Positions 6,202-9,950 of a stretch of DNA of 9,950 nt are shown here, piece by piece. The stretch's first letter is position 1. Each line of letters opens with the position of its first letter. A program made the position numbers and the translations under genes. The DNA is from Chloroflexota bacterium. Its GTDB lineage: Bacteria > Chloroflexota > Limnocylindria > Limnocylindrales > CSP1-4. The notes under the pieces were generated by a model, which was not told where the DNA came from, made no database searches, and was given only the letters and a program-made list of their open reading frames with translations. The stretch is from assembly GCA_021785115.1 (NCBI GenBank), contig JAJYGO010000131.1, forward strand, positions 1 to 9,950, given 5' to 3'.

Positions 6202-6211
6202 GAACGCTCCT
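6198..6211 (-). promoter_or_regulatory. Ribosome binding site with possible ATA start of portal
   Basis: On the minus strand AGGAG (6211-6207) is followed by CGTTC and ATAG. ATA is in frame with the portal, and its last two bases plus G form the TAG stop of the preceding gene. The portal frame has no ATG, GTG, TTG or CTG between here and ATG 6120. Confidence 0.5.
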
Positions 6212-6443
6212 GCTCGAGTGCCTCGGGCCAGACCACGAGGTCATGGGGCCACTCGTCCCACGGCCAGAACTCGACTTCGGTGATCGCCTCGCCGGTCATG
6301 ACCATGCGCCTGACGCGCGGGCAGGAGCGGGCGTGCCAGCCGCCGCAGTGGCGGCACTTGGTCTCCGGCGTGAACGACGCGCGCTCCTCGGAACTGATGG
6401 GCGTCGGGCGCGGCATGCGGCGCTGGTAGGCGGGCTGGTCCAC
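6198..6443 (-). CDS. Zinc-knuckle-like small protein
   Basis: An 81-residue protein with C30-x2-C33-x3-H37-x3-C41 (CRHCGGWHARSC), close to a CCHC zinc knuckle (which is C-x2-C-x4-H-x4-C), so probably metal-binding. The C-terminal third is Trp/Pro/Glu-rich (EFWPWDEWPHDLVVWPEAL). GTG 6443 shares one base with the preceding stop (TAGTG); ATG 6414-6416 is an alternative start that keeps the knuckle. Neither has a strong ribosome binding site. It lies directly before the portal, whose proposed start overlaps its stop codon. No function is assigned. Confidence 0.7.
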   Translation of the reverse strand: MDQPAYQRRMPRPTPISSEERASFTPETKCRHCGGWHARSCPRVRRMVMTGEAITEVEFWPWDEWPHDLVVWPEALEQERS

Positions 6444-6631
6444 TATTGGAGGAACAGGTGGCCGATCAGGAGCCCGAGCACGAGACAGATGAACGCCCCG
6501 ACGGTCGGGTAGCGCGCCACCAGCAGCCGCGTACGGGCGGTGATCGTGGCCTGTCCGGTGGCCACGTAGTACAGCTCGATCCCGATGTACGCCACCGACA
6601 TCAGGATCGTGACGACGAGTTCCGGGCTCAT
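6443..6631 (-). CDS. Small membrane protein, two predicted helices
   Basis: A 62-residue protein with hydrophobic segments at residues 5-24 and 42-61 separated by a polar, basic loop (TARTRLLVAR). ATG 6631 overlaps the preceding stop in ATGA, which decides the start; an upstream in-frame extension to 6946 is Arg/Gly-rich and looks spurious. It is one of three predicted two-helix membrane peptides in the window. A holin-like hairpin is possible, but there is no lysis enzyme nearby, so function stays unknown. Confidence 0.75.
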   Translation of the reverse strand: MSPELVVTILMSVAYIGIELYYVATGQATITARTRLLVARYPTVGAFICLVLGLLIGHLFLQ

Positions 6632-6864
6632 GGCGCGGCGATCGTGTGCGTGGCGACCGACATGACCACGCGGCGGAAGCACGGATCGGGGAACGGGCGG
6701 TGCCCGCTGCGCGTGATCTCGCGCGTCTTCTCGTCGCGATCGTCGTAGAAGTCGTCGGGCCGACAGACGTAGCGCTTGCGCTCCGGTGCGCCCACCGGCC
6801 AGTAGGCGATCAGGGACTCCGGCTCGCGCGTGAAGCCGCAGGCGGCGCACTTGGCGGTGCTCAT
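6628..6864 (-). CDS. Small Cys-containing protein, possible zinc-binding
   Basis: A 78-residue protein with C6-x2-C9-G, C34 and C62, which could hold zinc in a ribbon or treble-clef arrangement. The centre is charged (DDFYDDRDEKTREITR). ATG 6864 overlaps the preceding stop in ATGA and has GGGAGG about 4 bases upstream, so the start is well supported. No family is recognised; it is one of several short Cys-rich proteins in this cluster. Confidence 0.72.
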   Translation of the reverse strand: MSTAKCAACGFTREPESLIAYWPVGAPERKRYVCRPDDFYDDRDEKTREITRSGHRPFPDPCFRRVVMSVATHTIAAP

Positions 6865-7001
6865 GGTGCCTCCCACGGCCACGGTTCGAGCGACCACCCC
6901 CACAGCCGGTTGACCCAGCGCGGCTCGTTCCAGCATCGGAACGCATGGCCGTTCCAGTCGGCGCAGAGGTGGTCCATCAGCCACCAGGTCAGGTGCCTCA
7001 T
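6861..7001 (-). CDS. Tryptophan-rich mini protein (46 aa)
   Basis: A 46-residue protein with nine tryptophans (about one in five residues; W6, W7, W16, W24, W29, W34, W36, W41, W43) plus C13 and C23. ATG 7001 overlaps the preceding stop (ATGA), and its own stop overlaps the next start (ATGA). Those two junctions make it likely to be a real gene despite its size; an upstream in-frame stretch to 7085 is Arg/Gly/Ala-rich shadow. Such Trp density suggests a membrane-interface or protein-contact peptide, which is inference only. Confidence 0.65.
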   Translation of the reverse strand: MRHLTWWLMDHLCADWNGHAFRCWNEPRWVNRLWGWSLEPWPWEAP

Positions 7002-7201
7002 TGCGCCGTCCACTGGTGCGCGGCCACGTGCGCGAGCGCCCACGCGAGGTCGTGGCGATCCCAGCCGGGCTCGTCCTGCTCGCAACCCAGCACGCAGTGC
7101 CAGCCCTCGGGGAACGTGCGCGTCTCGCGCTCGTAGTAGCGGTGGCGCTCGACGGCGTGGACGGACGCGATGCCGGTGCCGTCGTGAACCGCTAGCGCCA
7201 T
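6998..7201 (-). CDS. Hypothetical small protein
   Basis: A 67-residue protein rich in His, Trp and acidic residues, with C35-x4-C40 region (HCVLGC) and a helical C-terminus containing HDLAWALAHVAAH. ATG 7201 overlaps the preceding gene by 10 bases and has GGAGGG 6 bases upstream, so the start is well supported. The scattered His and the Cys pair might bind metal, but no known motif is clear. No family is recognised. Confidence 0.7.
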   Translation of the reverse strand: MALAVHDGTGIASVHAVERHRYYERETRTFPEGWHCVLGCEQDEPGWDRHDLAWALAHVAAHQWTAQ

Positions 7202-7383
7202 GTGTCGCCCTCCGTGGGGAACAGGTGCTTGGACGGCTCGCGCTCGCTCGTGCGCAGCAGCTTGCCGTCGCCGTCGTGGCACCAGTAGTGCTCGCAGCGC
7301 GAACAGCTCGTCCAGCGCGCCCACGGACGCTGCGAGAGGCCGTGGAACGTCAGCCACAGGCCGCACGTCGGGCAGTGCGTCAT
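7192..7383 (-). CDS. Small zinc-ribbon protein
   Basis: A 63-residue protein with C4-x2-C7-G and C27-x2-C30, plus C35, the layout of a four-cysteine zinc ribbon. The remaining part is Trp- and Arg-rich, ending in a charged tail. ATG 7383 overlaps the preceding 46-residue membrane gene in ATGA. Zinc binding is likely from the paired knuckles; whether it binds DNA, RNA or another phage protein cannot be told. Confidence 0.78.
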   Translation of the reverse strand: MTHCPTCGLWLTFHGLSQRPWARWTSCSRCEHYWCHDGDGKLLRTSEREPSKHLFPTEGDTWR

Positions 7384-7520
7384 TCGGCCTTGGCGGTCGC
7401 CATCTGGACCGCCACGATGAACAACAGCGCCGCGCCCGCGAAGTCGACGAGCGAGATCGGCGGCGACGTCAGGAGCGCGTTCGCCAGCAGGGCGAGCGCC
7501 AGCAGGAAGGCGAGGATCAT
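7380..7520 (-). CDS. Small membrane protein (46 aa), two predicted helices
   Basis: A 46-residue peptide with hydrophobic segments at about 1-18 and 22-41 and a short Ser/Pro-containing turn between (TSPPISLVD). ATG 7520 has GAGGT 8 bases upstream, and the stop overlaps the next ATG in ATGA, so both ends are well supported. It is below usual length cut-offs and easily missed. Being almost wholly hydrophobic, it should sit in the membrane as a hairpin; nothing else can be said about its role. Confidence 0.7.
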   Translation of the reverse strand: MILAFLLALALLANALLTSPPISLVDFAGAALLFIVAVQMATAKAE

Positions 7521-7561
7521 GCGGCGTACCTCGATAGCTGCAGCGGGTGGGCCGCTGTCAC
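7517..7561 (-). CDS. 14-residue micro-ORF coupling two genes
   Basis: GTG 7561 overlaps the preceding gene's TGA (GTGA), and the frame ends in a TGA overlapping the ATG of the 46-residue membrane gene (ATGA). It would encode MTAAHPLQLSRYAA. The double 4-base overlap matches the operon's rule, but with 14 codons chance is a real possibility. It may serve to pass ribosomes on rather than to make a functional peptide. Confidence 0.3.
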   Translation of the reverse strand: MTAAHPLQLSRYAA

Positions 7562-7827
7562 CCGGGGATCGCGTCGACCGAGTCGAACTGATCCACCATC
7601 TCGCGCAGGAAGACCTCGAACTGCTCCGGCACCCAGCCGTTGTTCGGGCCGATGGCGGACTCGATGGCCTGCCGCAGCGGCGTGGCGTGCTCCGGCGAGC
7701 GCAGGCCGTAGGTCAGGCCAAACATGAAGCCCGCGAGAAACGCCTCGTCCCCGTGCCGCTCGCCCCACATGTCGGCGATCACCTGCAGCAGATAGGCGCG
7801 GCGCATCGTGCCGGTGCTCTGGGTCAC
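7558..7827 (-). CDS. Hypothetical helical protein
   Basis: An 89-residue, mostly alpha-helical, soluble-looking protein with an acidic C-terminal half (EQFEVFLREMVDQFDSVDA) and no cysteines, unlike most neighbours. GTG 7827 overlaps the large terminase stop (GTGA), with AAGGA about 6 bases upstream, so this start is preferred over ATG 7806 (MRRAYLL). Being the first gene after the large terminase and strongly coupled to it, it could be a packaging accessory factor, but there is no motif to confirm this. No family is recognised. Confidence 0.7.
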   Translation of the reverse strand: MTQSTGTMRRAYLLQVIADMWGERHGDEAFLAGFMFGLTYGLRSPEHATPLRQAIESAIGPNNGWVPEQFEVFLREMVDQFDSVDAIPG

Positions 7828-9449
7828 TCCTCGTCCTTCTGTCTGGGCGGCCCGTCCTTGTACGGATCCTCGGCCGGGGCCGGCGTGCCGCAGCGCGGGC
7901 AGGGCCGCGCCTTCTGCCAGACGAAGCCGTGGTCGCACTTCTCGCAATGCCAGATGCCGTAGACAAAGTCGGTGTCCGTGTACACGTCCGGCTCGTAGAA
8001 GGCGAGGAGCAGCGCGTCGGCGTCGTCGGGCGAGCGTCCCAAGCGCTTGCGCGTCTCGTCCTTGCGCTCGACCTTGATACGACCCGCCGAGTCCGGGGCG
8101 TACTTGGGTGAGATCAGCTGCCCGATCGTCGTGTCATCCACGGCGCGCAGGTCCCAGGCGCGCGTGCGCGACAACTCGCGCCCGACCTCCCACCACAGCT
8201 CGTCGCGCAGCTTCACGAAGCGTGTCGTGTCGCGCGCCGACTCGCCCACGTTGACGCCCACGATGTCGGCCTTGAAGGCGCCCTCGGCGCGCAGCTCCAC
8301 GAGCCGTCCGACGATGCCCCAGCCGATGCCGATGACGTCGATCTTGACGCGCGAGGGGCCGATGTCCCGGATGGCCTGCACGATCTGCCCCACGACCACC
8401 ATCGGGTCGGGCGTCTGGCCGCGCCACACGAGCGTCGCGCGCGGGCCGTGGCGCGCGTAGATCACGGTGCGGTCGCCGCCCGCGCCCACGTCCACGCCGA
8501 GCTCCACGGGACGACGGCCGGTCCAGCGCCCCGCCTCATCCTCCGTCTGACACATCTTGGCCCACGCCCACGGCACCACGGAGTCGGACACCGACTCGGG
8601 GAACTGCCCGCGCACCTTGGCGAGGTACATGGGCGAGCCCTCGCCCCATTCCTCGCGCCGCTCGGCCTCCCAGATGGGCGAGACGAGCAGCGGGCGCAGC
8701 GCGTCGGGCACCTCCTCGCCCGTGAAGTTGGGCGATTCGAAGGCGTCGATGCCGATGGTGTGCCAGCCCGATCCCGGCTTGCACACCGAGGCGAAGTAGG
8801 ACCCCGGGTCATCGGGGTTGCCGATGGCGAGGATGCGGCTCTCCTCGTTCGACGTGAGCGAGGACGCGGCGTCCCACAGCTCCTGCGGCACACCGGCCGC
8901 CTCGTCGATGACCACCAGCACGTAGCGCGCGTGGATGCCCTGGAAGGCCGCCTGATCGTAGTCGGCGGGCTTGCGCCCGAAGGCCACGAGTTCGGATCCC
9001 AGCCACCATTCGGTCTGGTTCACGCGCCCGGGCAGCTTGCCCTTGGCGTGCGCGCGGTTGATCTCGCGCCAGAGGATGGCGCGAACCTGCTGAAACGTCG
9101 GGGCCGTCGTGACGACGAACGCCTCGCCCGGGCGGTGCGCCGCGATCCACCACGCGCTGATGCGGGCGGCAAGGAAGCTCTTACCGGTCGAGTGCGCGCT
9201 GTGGACGGCCACGCGGCGGTGGTCGCGCACGGCGTCTGCGATCTCGCGCTGCTTCGACCACAGGTGCTCGTGCAGCGTGCCGGTGACCCAGCCCACCGGA
9301 TCGGCGGGCCAATCCTCCAGCGCGACGTCGAGGGCGAGGAGCTTATGGTCGGGTAAGGCCCCGAGCGGCGATCTCCGCCTTGATGGCAGCGCGGAGGGCG
9401 GCCTTCTCGTGGTCGTCGAGGGAGTCGATGACATGGACGGGTCCGCCAT
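7824..9449 (-). CDS. Phage terminase large subunit with C-terminal zinc ribbon
   Basis: A protein of up to 541 residues that pumps DNA into the prohead and cuts it. The N-terminal ATPase has a Walker A at 84-91 (SAHSTGKS), Walker B at 177-183 (VLVVIDE) and a coupling motif near 207-211 (LAIGN). The C-terminal RNase H-like nuclease shows likely metal-binding D320 (LGVDVG), D371 (KIDVIG) and D478 (DDADALLLAF). After the nuclease comes an unusual tail, C502-x2-C505-x11-C517-x2-C520, a zinc ribbon, then a charged end. Conserved TerL sequence begins near residue 37; residues 1-36 are Ser/Arg/Pro-rich, coincide with the out-of-frame end of the small terminase gene, and may be untranslated. No good start or ribosome binding site occurs closer in (ATG 9434, CTG 9320 and GTG 9296 are options), so 9449 is the outer limit. 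Confidence 0.95.
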   Translation of the reverse strand: MADPSMSSTPSTTTRRPPSALPSRRRSPLGALPDHKLLALDVALEDWPADPVGWVTGTLHEHLWSKQREIADAVRDHRRVAVHSAHSTGKSFLAARISAWWIAAHRPGEAFVVTTAPTFQQVRAILWREINRAHAKGKLPGRVNQTEWWLGSELVAFGRKPADYDQAAFQGIHARYVLVVIDEAAGVPQELWDAASSLTSNEESRILAIGNPDDPGSYFASVCKPGSGWHTIGIDAFESPNFTGEEVPDALRPLLVSPIWEAERREEWGEGSPMYLAKVRGQFPESVSDSVVPWAWAKMCQTEDEAGRWTGRRPVELGVDVGAGGDRTVIYARHGPRATLVWRGQTPDPMVVVGQIVQAIRDIGPSRVKIDVIGIGWGIVGRLVELRAEGAFKADIVGVNVGESARDTTRFVKLRDELWWEVGRELSRTRAWDLRAVDDTTIGQLISPKYAPDSAGRIKVERKDETRKRLGRSPDDADALLLAFYEPDVYTDTDFVYGIWHCEKCDHGFVWQKARPCPRCGTPAPAEDPYKDGPPRQKDEE

Positions 9450-9786
9450 CAGCGCCCGTCACCTCCTGGCGGATCGTCTCTCGGTACTTCTCGGGTCGAT
9501 GTGCGCGCAGCAGCATCTCCATGAGCCGGTCACTCTGGCCGGTCATGGCGCGCTGCCATGCGGCGGCCTCGAGGGCGTCGACGGCTTCCTGCAGCGCCTC
9601 CTCCCACTGCGCCCGGAAGGCCGTGTCGCGGTCGCGCGCTTCATAGGCGCTCTGGCGCGTAATACCGGCGGCTTGGCAGGCGGCGCGCACGTTGGCGCTG
9701 TTGCGCAGGGCGGCGAGGAAGGCCGGACCCCAGACGCGCGTGCGCGTGCGCGTGCGCGCGTGAGTGTCAGGACATGTCGCGGTCAG
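9343..9786 (-). CDS. Phage terminase small subunit (CTG start)
   Basis: A protein of 147 residues if begun at CTG 9786. Residues about 22-50 form the DNA-binding helix-turn-helix of small terminases (FLAALRNSANVRAACQAAGI then SAYEARDRD), followed by an oligomerising helical region (about 55-90) and a C-terminal tail that would engage the large subunit. It recognises the packaging site and feeds DNA to the large terminase. The only canonical start, GTG 9690, cuts through the HTH. CTG 9786 overlaps the methyltransferase stop in CTGA and has GGAGG 4 bases upstream, so I prefer it. The added segment includes an ARTRTRTRV repeat. The gene overlaps the annotated large-terminase frame by up to 107 bases. 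Identity is strong; the CTG start is inference. Confidence 0.88.
   Translation of the reverse strand: MTATCPDTHARTRTRTRVWGPAFLAALRNSANVRAACQAAGITRQSAYEARDRDTAFRAQWEEALQEAVDALEAAAWQRAMTGQSDRLMEMLLRAHRPEKYRETIRQEVTGADGGPVHVIDSLDDHEKAALRAAIKAEIAARGLTRP
9734..9762. repeat. Alternating purine-pyrimidine CGCGTG-type repeat
   Basis: Twenty-nine bases of unbroken purine-pyrimidine alternation, built from GTGCGC-like hexamers, lie within the proposed N-terminal coding part of the small terminase. On the minus strand they encode alternating Thr and Arg. Such tracts can adopt Z-DNA under negative supercoiling and can slip in replication; here that is only a structural possibility. Confidence 0.7.
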
Positions 9787-9795
9787 GAAGCCTCC
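9781..9795 (-). promoter_or_regulatory. Ribosome binding site with CTG start of small terminase
   Basis: On the minus strand GGAGG (9795-9791), CTTC and CTGACC. The CTG overlaps the methyltransferase TGA. The same 15 bases occur at 1365-1379 before the Pro-rich gene, an exact repeat used in the same way at both sites. Confidence 0.5.
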
Positions 9796-9950
9796 AGTGT
9801 GGCCTCGCGTCCGGTGAACTTTTCCCAGCGCTCCTTCGCCACCTGCACGTAGCGCGGCTCGATGTCCATCGCGTAGCAGCGGCGGCCCAGTTGTTCGGCG
9901 GCGATAATGGCCGTCCCGGACCCGACGAAGGGACCCAACACGACCTCACC
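9783..9950 (-). CDS. DNA methyltransferase, beta-class C-terminus (partial)
   Basis: The 55 C-terminal residues of an SAM-dependent DNA methyltransferase, with the rest beyond the right edge. PFVGSGTAIIAAEQLGRRCY is motif I, the SAM-binding loop (FxGxG type), followed by MDIEPRYVQVAKERWEKFTG, which matches the C-terminus of beta-class N6-adenine/N4-cytosine methylases in which the catalytic motif comes first and motif I last. The catalytic (D/N/S)PP(Y/W) motif must lie upstream and is not visible, so adenine versus cytosine specificity cannot be called. It lies immediately before the small terminase and its stop overlaps the proposed terminase start. A solitary phage methyltransferase protecting DNA from host restriction is the usual reading, but a restriction partner outside the window cannot be excluded. 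Confidence 0.88.
   Translation of the reverse strand, partial: GEVVLGPFVGSGTAIIAAEQLGRRCYAMDIEPRYVQVAKERWEKFTGREATLEAS

Noticed and set aside
3523..6429. A 968-codon open frame on the plus strand opposite the portal gene
   Set aside because: The translation is a low-complexity Arg/Val/Leu/Gly mix with no domain, and the minus strand carries clear portal and minor-head motifs. Long antisense frames are expected in very GC-rich coding DNA.
7562..7966. Longer minus-strand frame ending at 7517 (149 residues)
   Set aside because: It is Arg/Ala/Gly-rich and lies out of frame over the large terminase end and the 89-residue gene. Only its last 15 codons, after GTG 7561, fit the overlap pattern.
9767..9949. 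Minus-strand 60-codon frame at the right edge
   Set aside because: It is out of frame with the methyltransferase C-terminus, which has recognisable motif I in another frame.
1..9950. tRNA genes, CRISPR arrays, insertion sequences, attachment sites, promoters and terminators
   Set aside because: I found no cloverleaf, spaced repeats, transposase, clear -35/-10 pair or GC stem with T-tract, and there is almost no intergenic space to hold them.

Overview
The window is a very GC-rich (by eye) stretch of a tailed-phage or prophage genome (Caudoviricetes). It carries the packaging and head-assembly operon. Every gene I can support is on the minus strand, so transcription runs from position 9950 towards 1. 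The host cannot be named from the sequence. There are no tRNAs, rRNAs, CRISPR arrays, insertion sequences, clear promoters or terminators, and no non-coding gap longer than about a dozen bases.

In transcription order: the C-terminus of a beta-type DNA methyltransferase (9950-9783), the small terminase (9786-9343) and the large terminase (9449-7824). Next comes a run of nine small genes (7827-6198), including Cys-rich zinc-ribbon or zinc-knuckle-like proteins, two predicted two-helix membrane peptides and a tryptophan-rich 46-residue protein. Then come a portal protein fused to a minor-head (Mu F/SPP1 gp7-like) domain (6201-3571), a two-helix membrane peptide (3571-3395), a C2H2-like mini protein (3408-3229) and a ClpP-like prohead protease with an N-terminal coiled coil (3216-2479). 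A second accessory cluster follows: a 27-residue micro-ORF, a HAD-family (deoxy)nucleotidase-like protein, a Cys-rich 41-residue protein, a Cys-containing 89-residue protein, a membrane-anchored Pro/Thr-rich protein, a zinc-ribbon protein, a zinc-dependent phospholipase C-like protein (898-173), and the start of an unknown gene that runs off the left edge. The major capsid gene would be expected further left.

The genes are tightly coupled. Thirteen of the 23 junctions are 4-base stop/start overlaps (ATGA, GTGA, CTGA or ATAG), if the starts proposed here are right. This logic reveals genes below usual length cut-offs (46, 41, 27 and 14 residues). It also suggests rare starts: CTG for the small terminase and the Pro-rich protein, which share an identical 15-base leader, and ATA for the portal.

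The most interesting items are the phospholipase C-like metalloenzyme and nucleotidase-like HAD protein in a head operon, the zinc-ribbon tail on the large terminase, the dense set of small metal-binding and membrane proteins, and the rare start codons.
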